A DNA stretch of 64,000 bases from Charina bottae (Eukaryota; Chordata; Lepidosauria; Squamata; Charinaidae). The position numbers and the translations under genes were made by a program. This document shows, piece by piece, positions 1 to 12,016 of the stretch. Position 1 is the first letter of the stretch; every line of letters begins with the position of its first letter. Below the pieces are notes generated by a model. The model did not search any database. It was not told the origin of the DNA and saw only the letters and a program-made list of their open reading frames with translations. Location: positions 37,684,501 through 37,748,500 of the forward strand of contig JALMGJ010000008.1 in assembly GCA_023362775.1 (NCBI GenBank). The letters run 5' to 3'.

Positions 1-130
1 TTGGTCGGCTATAGTTATCCATGAATTAATGGATTTCTTATATATGCTGTTTTTCTCTTTTAATTGTAAGCCGCCCAGAGTTGTTAAGAAGTTGGTTGAC
101 CTAGAAATGGAATTAAATATATAAATAAAA
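1..130 (+). mobile_element. L2-like LINE 3' tail
   Basis: The sequence TAAGCCGCCCAGAGT followed by an A/T-rich ATAAATAAA end is the 3' tail seen in the other L2-like copies in this window, for example 62710-62770. The body is missing or outside the window. Confidence 0.6.
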
Positions 131-222
131 GAAAAGAGAAACTTTAATAAAAATAGAATTTAACCTGAGCAAAGCAAAAATAATATTACTCACTCCTCCA
201 GTCCGATGCATCTACTTAGGAA

Positions 223-839
223 TATGTCTATGAAGGTTCTCAGTCATCCAGGTGGAATTGTCTGTAGCTTGAATCATGTCAACTGGATTTCTATTTTCTC
301 AGTGGAAACGTTTCGCTCCTTATCCAAGGAGCTTCTTCAGTCTGAGCAAAGTTGGTAAGGGAATCCTAAATATGTTTCTAGGTAGCTGTGTGACCTTACA
401 CCTGGGGCTAGGTCATGGTTATATTGAGATGTTATTTTAAGTCCTTTTATCATCTAAAGGAGGATCGTTAAGATCACCATGCTGGTGTTGAGCTTGTGAA
501 ATGGTCTTAATCTTCCTAGGCACAGAAGACAAAGCATGGAGGAAGATGGGGGAAAGATTGTGCCTGAGGCCCCCACCTCTATTCAAGGAAGGATTTTCCA
601 AGTTGGCATAAATGGATTCCTTGACCCCTCTCTCAAACCACCTATCTTCTCTGTCTAAAATGTGAACATTAATGTCCTCAAATGAGTGTCCTTTTTCCTT
701 TAGATGAAGATAAACTGCTGACTCTGGTCCTGTGGTGTTACTTCTCCTGTGTTGGGCCATCCTCCTGTACAAAAGTTGTTTGGTTTCTCCAATGTAGAGT
801 TCAGAGCACTCCTCACTGCACTAAATCAGAAGATGTCTA
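223..839 (-). mobile_element. Penelope-like element 3' fragment with GIY-YIG endonuclease
   Basis: Read on the minus strand, an open frame from about 836 to 437 starts near CSEECSELYIGETKQ and continues with the RRMAQHRRSNTTGPESAVYL segment, then WFERGVKESIY and SLNRGGGLR. This is the C-terminal GIY-YIG endonuclease domain of Penelope-like retroelements; LYIGET is the GIY-YIG equivalent. A TAG stop interrupts the frame just upstream. The reverse transcriptase is absent, so the copy is 5' truncated. After the stop codon the 3' non-coding part runs to about 223 and contains a hammerhead-like motif (295-350). The low-coordinate boundary matches the TSD-defined boundary of the related unit at 20957. 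Confidence 0.85.
295..350 (-). ncRNA. Hammerhead-ribozyme-like motif in the PLE 3' end
   Basis: On the minus strand CTGAAGA (340-334) fits the core CUGANGA. A 7-bp hairpin follows, GCTCCTT (332-326) pairing with AAGGAGC (321-315), and then GAAAC (314-310) and GTT. Flanking bases can form a helix I: GCTCAGA before the core and TCCACTGAG after it pair discontinuously. One extra A (333) sits between the core and the hairpin, unlike the consensus. Hammerhead motifs with a very short helix III are known from Penelope-like elements. Catalytic activity is unproven. Confidence 0.55.
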
Positions 840-855
840 CTTCTTGGGAGGAGAG

Positions 856-1371
856 CAATGACAAATCTTGATAAAATAGTTAAGAGCAGAGACATCACAC
901 TGACAACAAAGATCCACATAGTTAAAGCAATGGTATTCCCCGTAGTAACCTATGGCTGTGAGAGCTGGACCATAAAGAAGGCTGAGCGAATGAAGATAGA
1001 TGCTTTTGAACTGTGGCGTTGGAGGAGAATTCTGAGAGTGCCTTGGACTGCAAGAAGATCAAACCAGTCCATACTCCAGGAAATAAAGCCAGACTGCTCA
1101 CTTGAGGGAATGATATTAAAAGCAAAACTGAAGTACTTTGACCACATAATGAGAAGACAGGATACCCTGGAGAAGATGCTGATGCTAGGGAAAGTGGAAG
1201 GCCAAAGGAAGAGGGGCCGACCAAGGCCAAGATGGATGGATGATATTCTGGAGGTGACGGACTTGATCATGGGGGAGCTGGGGATGGCGACGGCCGACAG
1301 GAAGCTCTGACGTGGGCTGCTCCATGCAGTCATGAAGAGTTGGAAGCGACTGAACGAATAAACAACAACCA
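856..1371 (+). mobile_element. BovB (RTE) LINE, 5'-truncated, subfamily A
   Basis: The frame 858-1310 encodes the C-terminal part of the BovB ORF2 protein, with VKAMVFPVVTYGCESWT, FELWRWRRILRVPWTARRSN and RRGRPRPRW. It lies after the reverse transcriptase core. The 3' end reads GAAGCGACTGAACGAATAAA then (CAA)n, unlike the CGGACACGACT type at 16236. No clean TSD was found. Confidence 0.9.
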
Positions 1372-2030
1372 GGACCAAATTCACAGTCCTTCTACTGCTA
1401 CCACCTCCAACAAAAACCCACACTCAGGTTTTCCCAAGCTTCTTTGATTTCAGCATTATAATTAAGATTAGGTAGGGGAATCATTGCACTGCTACTATCA
1501 TTGGACAGTTAGGAACCAGAACTCCTTGCCAATCTATCCTTCCAATACAGTAATGGACTAAGTGATAATGGACTATTATTCAGTAATAGAGCAAGGCAAA
1601 GGTGCAAAAAATGAAGCCTAGGGCTCCATATAGCTCACTGGCACTCTTTTGGGCACCCTCCCAAGAAGCTTTCAGAAGATCGGGGGGCAAACTTTTAATC
1701 ATTTTTATTTTTGGGGAATTTGGGATGACATTGAGGGGAGAATAGGTTTACTGAACCTTGAATATTTAAGGCTTCCATTTCACCTCTTAAAATCTCTTGA
1801 AATTTCATCCTCCATGGATCCTGTACAAGCCTAATTTTGCAATATGGTACTGTATTGTTTTGCTGGACAAAGCCCTAAAGCCAATGGAAGTAGCTTATTC
1901 ATGCACTAGTAGATCCAGGACAACCTTTTATATATTGTTTGTTTGTTAGGTTTGTATTCTGCCTTTTCTCCAGGAGCTCGAAGTGGTATGCAGTTTTTGC
2001 CCCGCAACAACAATCTGGGGGTGTAGGTTA
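1372..2030. other. Unassigned sequence
   Basis: No gene or recognisable repeat was seen in this stretch. Short open frames lack motifs. Confidence 0.5.
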
Positions 2031-2038
2031 TGCTAGAG

Positions 2039-2297
2039 CAGAGCTTTCCAAACTGTGTGTCGCGACACATTTGTGTGTCGGCTGCAGTGTCTGGGTGTGT
2101 CGCGGCTGCTGCTGTCTCCGAGCCCTGCCCGGATTCCGTGCAGGTCCTAGTGCCTGCCTTGTGCCTTGCTGCCTCCAAACCTGCTGTGATTCCATGCAGG
2201 TCCTAGTGTCTGCCTTGTGCCCTGCTGTAAGAGTGTGTCGCAAAATGATGCATGTCTAAAAAGTGTGTCACCAACATGAAAAGTTTGGAAAGCTCTG
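2039..2297 (+). mobile_element. Non-autonomous hAT element, CGCGACAC family, copy 1
   Basis: Inverted termini CAGAGCTTTCCAAACT and AGTTTGGAAAGCTCTG are flanked by a perfect 8-bp TSD, TGCTAGAG (2031-2038 and 2298-2305). The left end carries the palindromic block GTGTGTCGCGACACA. The interior has no transposase and contains a diverged tandem unit around GGTCCTAGTG and TGCCTTGTGCC. It is closest to copy 5 (43161), which lies in the opposite orientation. Confidence 0.9.
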
Positions 2298-2305
2298 TGC
2301 TAGAG

Positions 2306-3926
2306 AATAGTAATTGATCCAAAGTTACCTAGGATGGTCTGAAAAAACTTGCCCACCCTGACATAGATTTCTTAAACCATGGGTTACAAACAACCTATTT
2401 TATTGACTATCCATTCTTCCTTCAGCTGTGTCCAGTTGTCTGAAAAAAAGAAGAAGAAAGATACAGCTATAGTACAAATATTGTTTGGTTCCATTAGCAA
2501 TACAATCCTCTTTGTTGCTTTTTATCAACTCTCCATAAGTAAATGCCGCCTAAACTACTTATGGGTATTGTTAGTTAGGATCTGTTCTGTGATATTCTGG
2601 ATCTGGATTTCTTAGAGAATGTGGTATGAGTTTGTATTAATTGGTCAGAAATTAAAATATTCTAATTAGTCATAAGGCACTTTCTTTAGCAAGCCCAGAG
2701 TGAATTTAATTATATTGTTTTTGAAACATTAACTTCAAAAGGGATAAATGTTGAACCCTTATATTTTAGCTATGTGCTTATTAAGAAAATCACCACAGAG
2801 AAAAACAATGGATATGCTAGCTGGAATATTTCTCTTCCCACTTAGCAGTGCATCTTACTGGATGAGCAAAATTTTCAGCCCAGCTTACATTGGAGATACA
2901 AATTTTTGTATCAGGTGCTTGTGGTTCTTAAAATATTAGTGGAAGCCCCAACGTAATGGTGTATAGCTTTACTGGAACAATTAGACATTTATGTTACTAA
3001 ATATGACATAACCAATAAACTTCTCTAACTGCTCTAACCAAACTATCATTATTTTGGATTTCTTTTCATTTAATGTTCTGCAATAATTATTTTTCAAGGA
3101 TAAATGGCTTTTTCAAATTGGCAGCCAGTATTTTTATAAACCTTTGTTTTTCTTTCAGCCTAAATTCTGGGTAATAGGAAGATTTTTTTATTGGCCTTTG
3201 TATGATGGGCAGTTTAATAGTCCTGAGAAAGGGACCTTAAAGGCCAGAGCTTATTAAAATCAAAATAGGCAGAATAAGAGAGAGGAGGAAAGATAATTCT
3301 TCTTTTACCACAGCCCTGGACTTTTCACTGAAAAATATTTCAGGAAGAAACTTTCAAGTCAATCCGAACTCTCTAAACTAGAGGTGATATGAAATAGAAT
3401 ATTATCTAGTACACTTCCGCGGATTGATGGAAAATATGACATTTTTCACAGCTTAAATATCCTGTCCATAAAGATGGTCTGCTCCTTCATTCACTTGCTG
3501 AATTAAAGCAGAAACAATTCATTATCCGCCAGAAGTTCCATCTTGCTCTGAATTCTAGAGCCTATTAAGATACTGCTTTTGGCTCTGCCAATCTGTTTGA
3601 ATGGCAGCAAAGTCTAAATTTGTTTAGTCCCTCTTTTCTTAATTTCTCCCCTTCAAGCTTCTCCATTTCATGAGAAGTCAAAAGTGAACCAGGGAGTGAA
3701 TCATGTGGTTTTATGGTAAACTACCATGACTTGTGAGATTATAAATATTTAATAAATAAATAAATTGCAATCCAGATATCCTCAGTTCATCTGTTACTAG
3801 TGGTTTGTAGTAAGGAGTAATCCCCAAATCTGGTTTTCATCTGGCCAAATGATCAGATTTGTCCCAATTTGTTTTTCCCCCCATAGTTTCCCACTTCAAA
3901 GATCACACCAGATGATTATAAGGTTT
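2306..3926. other. Unassigned AT-rich sequence
   Basis: No supported gene or clear element was seen. Short frames at 2379-2615 and 2748-2939 have no motif and look like chance. Confidence 0.5.
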
Positions 3927-3939
3927 TTCTTAGGCATAA

Positions 3940-4289
3940 AGGTAAAGGTAAAGGTAAAGGTCCCCCCCCCCCCCAATTTGTGCAGTCGTGTCCGACTCTA
4001 AGGGCTGGTGCTTATTTCCGTTTGTTAGCCAAAGAGCCAGTGTTGTCCGAAGACGCTTCCACGGTCATGTGGCTGGCATGATGTGCACGGAACGTTGTTA
4101 CCTACGCACCGAAGTTGTACCTATTAATCTACTTGCATTTGCATGCTTTCGAATTGCTAGGTTGGCAAGAGCTGGGGCTAGTGCGGGAGCTCACTCCGTC
4201 ATGTGGGACTAGGGATTCGAACCTCCGAACGTGCGATCTTCCAATCGACAAGCCTGGCGTCTTACCCGCTGAGCCACCGTGCCCCCCTA
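3940..4289 (-). mobile_element. Sauria SINE, full length
   Basis: On the minus strand it starts GGGGGGCACGGTGGCTCAGC, a tRNA-like head with a GGTTCGAATCC B-box. It ends in the AGTCGGACACGACTG BovB-like tail and (ACCTTT)n. A perfect 13-bp TSD TTCTTAGGCATAA (3927-3939, 4290-4302) flanks it. A C/G homopolymer sits near the tail. Confidence 0.92.
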
Positions 4290-4389
4290 TTCTTAGGCAT
4301 AATTCTGCACAATATCAGAATACATTCACAGTTTGTATAGCTTCATTTATAAATCTAGTCTATCCAATTTCTAGTCTAGCTTGTCCACA

Positions 4390-5520
4390 TTTACATTTAT
4401 TTATTTATTTGAAAGGCTTGTATGGCTACCCATCTTAGAAACACAACTCTGGGTGACTCTTAACAGTTATATAAAACCAAACATCATACAAAAGATAAAA
4501 GCAGAAAACAATAAAAACAGAAACAAAGAAGCACCACAACCAATCTCCCTTGATGCAATCAACAGCACTATTTTCAAACTCTGGCTTCACCCTACCCCAA
4601 TGCTTGGGGGAATAGCCAGCTCTTTACAGTTCTGGAAGGTTAAGAGGGTGGGGACCTGCTAGATCTCAAGGGGAGGGGTGTTCTATGAGGCAGGGGCTAC
4701 CATGGAAAAGGCACACTTACTAGGTCCTACTAGGTGGCAACATTTAAGGGAAGGGACCTGGAGCATACTTACTCTATCCAATCTGGTGGAATGGGCAGAT
4801 ACCCTCAGTCCTGCAAATAACCTGGTCCTGTGCCATGAAGGGCTTTAAAGGTGATAACAGCACCTTGAATTGCACCAGAATGACATTGGGAACCAGTGCA
4901 GCTCATGCAACAGACGTGTAACATGGGTGAACCTAGGGGCACCCAGCACTGCACATGCCACCGCATTCTGGACCAGTTGTAACCTCCAGGTGGTCTTCAA
5001 GGACAGCCCCATGTAGAGTGCATTGCAGTAGCTCAACTAGGAAGTGACCAAGATGTGAGTGACCATGAGCATGGCCTCCAGGTCTAGGAAAGTGTGCAGT
5101 TGGCATACAAGATGAATCTGAGCAAAGAACTGTGAGTCTAGGAGGACCCCCCAAATTGTGTACCAGCTCAGTCCAGGGGAGGGCCACCCCATCTAGAGTC
5201 AAAGATGACACATCACCAGACCCTGGGAGCCAAAACCCCAAAGTCTTGCCAGGGTCTCCATCCAGATCCTCCCAGTCTCCAGGCATTGCAACAGCATCAC
5301 CTGCCTGGCTTGGGGTGGAGATGCCTAACTGGGTATCATCAGTATACTGATGGGTGAGGTCATTCGACCACACAGGGTGTGGTATCATCATCAATCTTCT
5401 GTTTAAGTTAGTATTTAGAGTGTATAAGACCACACAACAGCTGTGCAGTCGAATGACCTCACCCAGGAGTTTCATAACGATGTTAAAGAGGAGCAGTGAG
5501 AGACTCAAGCCCTGGTTACT
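4390..5520 (-). mobile_element. L2-like LINE, 5'-truncated
   Basis: The minus strand carries degraded frames of the reverse transcriptase C-terminal region, for example LVQNAVACAVLGAPRFTHVT (5036-4845), homologous to the better copy at 18483-19215. The 3' end is at the low-coordinate TTTATTTATTTA tract. Frameshifts and stops break the coding sequence. Confidence 0.8.
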
Positions 5521-7480
5521 TCTGATTGGGTCTTTTCACAAAAGTGCTTTTTTGTATGCATTTTGTATGCACTGGCTTTTGAAATACACATTTTAAACAC
5601 ATTTGGTACATTTTTCTGAAGCAAGATTTGTATCACAGTATTTGAGAGTCAATCAGGTTGGTTTGCTGAAACAAAATAATGAGCCTAATTCTTAAGCATC
5701 TGCCAATTAAAGTAGGAGTTGCATTTTTAGGATACTTGATGTGGCTGCTGTAATATTTATTGAATATAAAGACAACCTCTCTTCTAAAGGAAAAGAAGGA
5801 ATCAATTCACATTCCCTTAGCAGGGTAAGACCTAGAAAGTTGGACCAGAGAAATTGGATTTAAAATGATTTGTCTTACACGATGCCCCCATAACAGTTTT
5901 ATACAATAACTGTAAATGTTAAGGGACAGCTGTAGCAGACTCCCAGGGTATTTGTTCGTATTTGGGAAATAGCTTCCAAGCATGCTTGTAACATATAAAA
6001 TAGCATCCTTGATACTGTGTCCTTGCTTAGCATTAAAATCTCACACCCGGCGGAGCTGCCTTGGTTTTCTCATATTATTGCGGTACAAGCTTTGCTATAT
6101 ATTGCCTGCTTTCAAGGTGAGTAGAAGTGATGGATAATCTGTAAAATTTTGCTGTAAGTCACGCTGCCTTCCAGGAATTGATTACAGCCAGCAGTGCTCC
6201 AGCTAAGCACAGAAATGATGAGATCCTAGAAAAAGTTAGACTCGGATCTGATACAGATGAAACTACTCCAGTCATATATAATACATATTTAGAAAAAGTG
6301 AACCTGATCTAGACTTTAAAACACACACATTTTAAATTTATAACATGTCTGCCCAGAACACAGATTATTCAAGTTTCTATTGTACCACAACTGAAGGTTC
6401 AAATCTTCATTTCTATTTTATTCTAACCCAGACTTCCAGGTTTAGTTTTAGGTGTGCTCAAGTCAGCGCTGGTTTTCTTTCGGTGAGCCTTCTTTGAGTC
6501 TATCAGCCATTTTGGATGGTCCTTCCCTTCCCTCCCTCCCTTCTCTTGAAGCCTCCCCAGTTTCTCTTTAGCTGTTGTGTGATCTTAATAGACTCTCAAT
6601 ACTAACTTAAACAGAATTTTGGGGGCCAAACTGTGCCTTGGAGGGGGAGGTTATAATATGGTAATTTGCCTCAGAAGACCTAGATATGTTGACTACCATC
6701 TTAAGGTGCCCTTATATTTCTCAAATAGCAGAAAGAAGGAGGCAATGGGGACATCACTATTTTAATATGTATATTTTTGGATATATTGCTATGCACGTTA
6801 TAAATTAATGTACACAAATATATGTATTAATAAATAATAATGCATCTTTAATGTTTTACATAGTTTATATTAACAGGTTTGCATTTTTTCATGGTGCACA
6901 ACAGCAAATCTTATCATTTAAAATTATATCTCAGAGCACAGCCTAAATATTCTGCAATTAAACATAAAGTATTTATTCATGTCGTAAAACAAATTTGGGG
7001 AGGTTTTATGAAAAAGAATGACTACAGTGTTAAAATACAACCAAGCCTAGTAATGGTTATGGGGATAAATCCTAGGCAATTTATCTTAGTACTGAAGTAT
7101 TCATATACTAATTATACATATTCTTCTGGTATCACTTAACAATTCAATTTCAGCAAGTTTGTAATGAGTAATACTAAGAGAATACTGAATGTATGAGGAG
7201 AATATATCAGTCCATGAAGTTATCTAAAGATGATGAGATCTTAGGATGTCATGATAAAATCTCAAGCTTCCAGGTACCAAGCACGAGCATAATTTATAAG
7301 CAGATAATCTTGGAAGAGAGGGAGAGTATTGAAAAAGGGGCTCACCAATCATATGAGTATGATGTAATCTGAAACCTGGAAAAAGTCAGCCATAAAACCA
7401 TTTATTTTGGGATATTCTAGGACCCAATTCCTTTAACAATGTATATTCTGAATTAAGATTTGGGAAAGTAACGGAGACAC
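5521..7480. other. Unassigned intronic or 5' sequence
   Basis: No gene or clear repeat was recognised. The stretch lacks the obvious repeat ends seen elsewhere, so it may include older unique sequence. Confidence 0.5.
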
Positions 7481-7689
7481 CCTTATCATTATTTCTAGAT
7501 TTTTGGCTTACAGGCCACTGAATATTTGAAGTGCAAAGAGGCTAAAAGTGTGCCATCTTCATGGGATATTTTTGAAAAGTCCAACAATGGACCACATTTA
7601 TGCTATAGGCTGAAAAAGTTGCTCATTGCTGCCCAAGAGAGCAGGACTAACTGAAATGAGTGCAAGTTACATGTGGGTAAATTTTGGTT

Positions 7690-7895
7690 GCAGCTGTGAG
7701 AAACTGCTTATAAGAACCAGTTGAGTCAATTACCTAGAGAGGTGGAAGGTTGTGTCTCACTGGACATCTTCAAGCTGAGATTGGATACCCATATGGTGAG
7801 AATATTCTATTCCTGGGTTTCTTGCATTGAACATATGGTTAGGCAAGAGGGCTTAGAAGCCCCCAAACAATGTTATAATTATATATATCTTTATT
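7690..7895 (+). mobile_element. CR1 LINE 3' end fragment
   Basis: The text around 7725-7860 (ACCTAGAGAGGTGGAAGG, CATCTTCAAGCTGAGATTGG, CTTGCATTGAACATATGG) matches the conserved 3' end of CR1 elements in birds and reptiles. The copy is diverged, and the 5' limit is unclear. Confidence 0.6.
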
Positions 7896-10800
7896 TGAGA
7901 ATTTAGGCAAGGATCCAGGGAACAAATAGAGAAGAGGGTAAGAATACCCATTGATTCCATATTTCTGTAGATGTTAGATAGAAATAACTTACTAGTTGCT
8001 ATTTCCTTACTTGATCGTGAAAACTACTAGTCCTATTTCTGTAAACTCACATTGTAGCTTTACTTTCTAAAGAGCACTGGCATCCAAATCATATATTCAC
8101 TCCGTAACATAGATAGGACATGGGCAAGGTAAGTACTGTAGGAATTCTGGGATGGTAGTACCAGAACCCCATGCAGCTTCTTATTAGTATATAGCAGAGT
8201 AGAAGCATTCCCATAAACTTGCACAAGGCTTAATCAGTTCAAAACACAAAATAAACACACTTCACACGTTAATGTAAAGTTACATAAAAAAAGAGTTTAC
8301 AATTTTATTGTAACTCACAGTTCCTTAGTAGAAACGGTCCATGCATGCGAGCAAGTGGTTCTGACCAAACCCACAGTCTTCCATAATGTGGCCTTGCTGT
8401 ATGGAAGTATGAGAAACGTGGCAGCCATAGCTGGACCATGCTCCTTGGTAGGAGATCCGAGCAGAAAGAGGAAGAGAAGGAAACAGGAAACCGGGATTCA
8501 GTCCCTCCCACACAAAGCAAGTAAGATCAGGTTACAGCAGAGGCTGTCTCCTCCTTCAAGTCTGTGTGTGAGATGTGCTTGGTTGAAACTTGATCTCTAA
8601 CAAGTACATTATACAAATCTCATAACATAGCAATGTGTTGAGAGGAGAATAGTTTAACTGACATCCAGTCAGTTATGTTGTTTGAACAACCTACCAATCA
8701 AACAGGGGCAGTTTCTAAGCCCTGCCTAGTTAGTCCTCTAAGAAGAAGGGTTGGAGACACAAAGTGGCTGAACAAACAGGTCTCTCTGCTAAGAATTCAT
8801 TGCCCAGATCTAGCAACATATAGCTAATTTTACAAACACTAATTAGGTGAAGTTCCTTACTTTTCTCTGACTAGACAGTGGAATAGGTAAATTATGACCT
8901 GAAAACTTGCCAGTACTATTTGGTTGCAAAAGCCCATGAAAAACTAGACCCTTCCTGGAAAAAGAGGGTAGGGATTTGGTAGGTCTTAATGTGATTGTGT
9001 CCTGCCAGAGTCACCAGTAATGATAATGGCTGACTGGATTTCACATATTGTGCAAACAAGGTTAGTGTATATGGGACCTGGCCCAGGGGTTAGTTATAGA
9101 AAAAAGTATCCCTAAACCAAAACGAAATGTCTTGGCAACCAGAATGATCAAATTAAAAGCTGATGGTTCTGTCCCTGAAAGTGGGATGAGAATCAAAGCA
9201 ACATGGAGATAGTGTTTGCTAGGATTATGAAGATCATAAATGGTCCCTGGGTCAATCCTGAGCCAAACTGATGTACGGTGATCCTGAGCAAGGCCATATA
9301 TAAGCAACCAGCAACAAGGAATAACTAATTACAAAGTCATTATTATCTGGACTCATACACTTTGTAGATTTCCAAGCAAGGGCTTCAAAATGCAATGCTC
9401 AAAGTAGTTTCACCAAAGATAGCTATAGGGTGGTACCTGGATTGCTTGATTACCAGTTATTTAGAACTGAACTGCTAGAAATAAAAGAGGGTTGTTCTGA
9501 ACCATCATAAATTCATATGATACTAGAAACCGATTAAGGTATTTCCTGTCAATGCTTTATTCTGACTAATCTAGAGTTTCTTCTTTTGCATTTACTGGCA
9601 GGGTGGTGACTCACAATTAAATATGCAATGCAAAATTCTACTATCTCTTGGGGACGCTCTCATCAGTTCCATTAGTGGAAGAATCATTCTGCCTCTCCTT
9701 AATTCACTTATCCAAGAAGGTACACAGACAATAGTAATCATCCCCTCTTGTTCTTGGCCGTTCCAAGAACTTCTTCCAGTTGGGCTGCTTTCCATAACAA
9801 AATGAAAACAAAATAGGGACTCTGAGCCAAAATTTGGGGTAATGTTCCTAAGGAATCATAGTGCATCCATATAGGCTTGAGAAGAGTGCTAGCACATTTG
9901 ATTGTCTTATCAGCATAAAGAAGGAGCTTAGCAGGACTTGAATCTGGCCTAAGAAACTATCAATACATCTGCTTGTTTAATATTGCCTTGAAATTTTAAG
10001 ATACAAGATTTCACATTCCCTTTCCATTGCTCCTTATAATTTGATTTGCAAGCATCTGTGTCCCTGGAGTTTAACAATTACTGCTTCTGTTACTTATAGA
10101 TAGTTCTCTTACTTGTAGACAGTAGAAAAATAGTTTTCCCTGCCCTGTTCTGACATCTTTGTATTCATTTCTCATTCCATGTTGAATGCACCCCATTTCC
10201 CCCATATGTTTTTCCTTCAAGTTCCTTTAATCATCTCTCTTATTCCTCCTTAATGTCCTTTCTAATATTTAAACATGATCTTGAATTGTGATGCCTGAGT
10301 AAAGTATTCTGATGACTGGTTTTTATGTTACTGCTCCTTTCTCTAACTTATGGCAGCTTGGAAAATGTTCCAAAGAGCAGCAGAAAATAAAGAGAAGCCT
10401 GGGAACTCAGCTATACTATTTGGAGTTCTGTCTCTACACCACTGAGCAGTATAATCCACAGTCAATTAAAATTGCGGTTAATATAATTCTGATATTCAGG
10501 CTGCAATAGCCACTGGTTATGCAGCTTGGCAGTAGCATGCCGAAGGTCCCAGATTCCATCTATAGATTGGTTTGCTTGAAATCTTGGATATGGTACACTG
10601 GATTTCTGACTTGATGTAATGCATTAGCATTTCCATTATCCTATGTGTTCTGAATTACTAAAAAGTCAGATAATATTAGAGAGAGAGGGTTTAGATTTGC
10701 TAATTCTGGCCTGTTCTGTGAAATTGATTTTTCTAAAATGTTTCTTATTACAAATGAAAAAGTAAGTGCCTGTGCAAATGTGTCCATATGACAAGTAGTG

Positions 10801-11025
10801 AGAGCCACTTGAAGAGGGTTGAATCCAATATGCCATTAGAGATTATGGACTGGATCAAAATTTATTCAGACTTAAAGTAGACTCCTGAAACCAGTGGGAT
10901 TTAAATTAGTTATTGCTAAGTGTAAATTCCATGGATTGTGATGAGTTATCAGTGATTAAATAGGGATCCTAAAGTCTCTACTTCCTACTGAATGTATTGA
11001 CATTTTTTTCTTTAAATATCATAGG
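7896..11025. other. Unassigned sequence
   Basis: No supported gene was seen. The 8280-8600 part has open frames on both strands and an AATAAA-like signal on the minus strand near 8300, which could be part of an old LTR element, but I could not place boundaries. Confidence 0.45.
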
Positions 11026-11498
11026 ATCATATATGGTAAAGGTTAAAGGGGATCTTGAAAACCATCTAGTCCAAACTCCTTGTCCAATGCAGGAATCCCC
11101 TAATGCATGATCCCTGAGAGATGGCCATCAAGCCATCCAGCAAAGGATCCACCATCTCCTGAAGCAGTTTGTTCCATTATTAGGACTTTATTCCCTGATG
11201 TCCAACCAAAATCTGTCTGCTTTTGCTTTAAATTAATTACTTCTCCTGTCTTCTGGAACAACACTGAAAAACTGTACCCCATCTTCTACATGATAGTCTG
11301 TCAGATACTTGAAGACAACTTTCAGGTCACCTAATGGTCCTTTCTTCTCTAAGCTGCGCGTATATAACCCCCACCCCCCATTTCTCAGAAGTTTTTTTCT
11401 TCCCTGCCTCTTACTATCTTGATTGCTCTTCTCTAGGCATACTCCAGTTTTTCAGTGTTCTTCCTTCAATGTAGTGCAGTAACTAGATGGAATAATAG

Positions 11499-11651
11499 GC
11501 ATGAAAGCCGGCTGGGTGACCTTGGGCCAGTCCCTCTCTCTCAGCCCAATTCACCTCACAGGGTTGTTGTTGTGGGGAAAATAGGAGGAGGAAGGAATAT
11601 TAGGTACTGTATGTTCACCGCCTTGAGTTATTTATAAAAATAATAAAGGTG
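11499..11651 (+). mobile_element. MIR-like CORE-SINE, head missing, inserted in CR1
   Basis: It starts at GCATGAAAGCCGGCTGGGTG, then has the core GACCTTGGGCCAGTC, CACAGGGTTGTTGTTGTGGG and the tail CGCCTTGAGTTATTTATAAA. The same body is present at 35222-35400. The A-rich end runs directly into the microsatellite. Confidence 0.75.
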
Positions 11652-12016
11652 GGATAGAAAATATAAAATAAAATAATAATAAAATAATAATAAAATAAAA
11701 TAAAATAAAATAAAATAAAATAAAATAAAATAAAATAAAATAAAATAAAATAATAAAATAAATAAAATAAAATAAAATAAAAAAATAATATAAAATAAAA
11801 TAATAAAATAAAATAAAATAAAATAAAATAAAATAAATAAAATAAAATAAAATAAAATAAAATAAAATAAAATAAAATAAAAAATAATATAAAATAAAAT
11901 AATAAATAAAATAAAATAAAAAAATAAAAAAATAATATAATATAATATAAAATAATAAAATAAAATAAAATAATAAAATAAAATAAAATAAAATAAAATA
12001 AAATAAAATAAAAAAT
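11652..12016 (+). repeat. (AAAAT)n array
   Basis: About 365 bases of ATAAA/AAAAT units, with small phase shifts such as AATAATA. It starts at the 3' end of a SINE. Apparent open frames on the minus strand (rich in Phe, Tyr, Ile, Leu) are translations of this array. Confidence 0.97.

Noticed and set aside
8305..8600. Possible small gene on either strand
   Set aside because: Overlapping frames on both strands, no splice or domain evidence, possible old LTR sequence.
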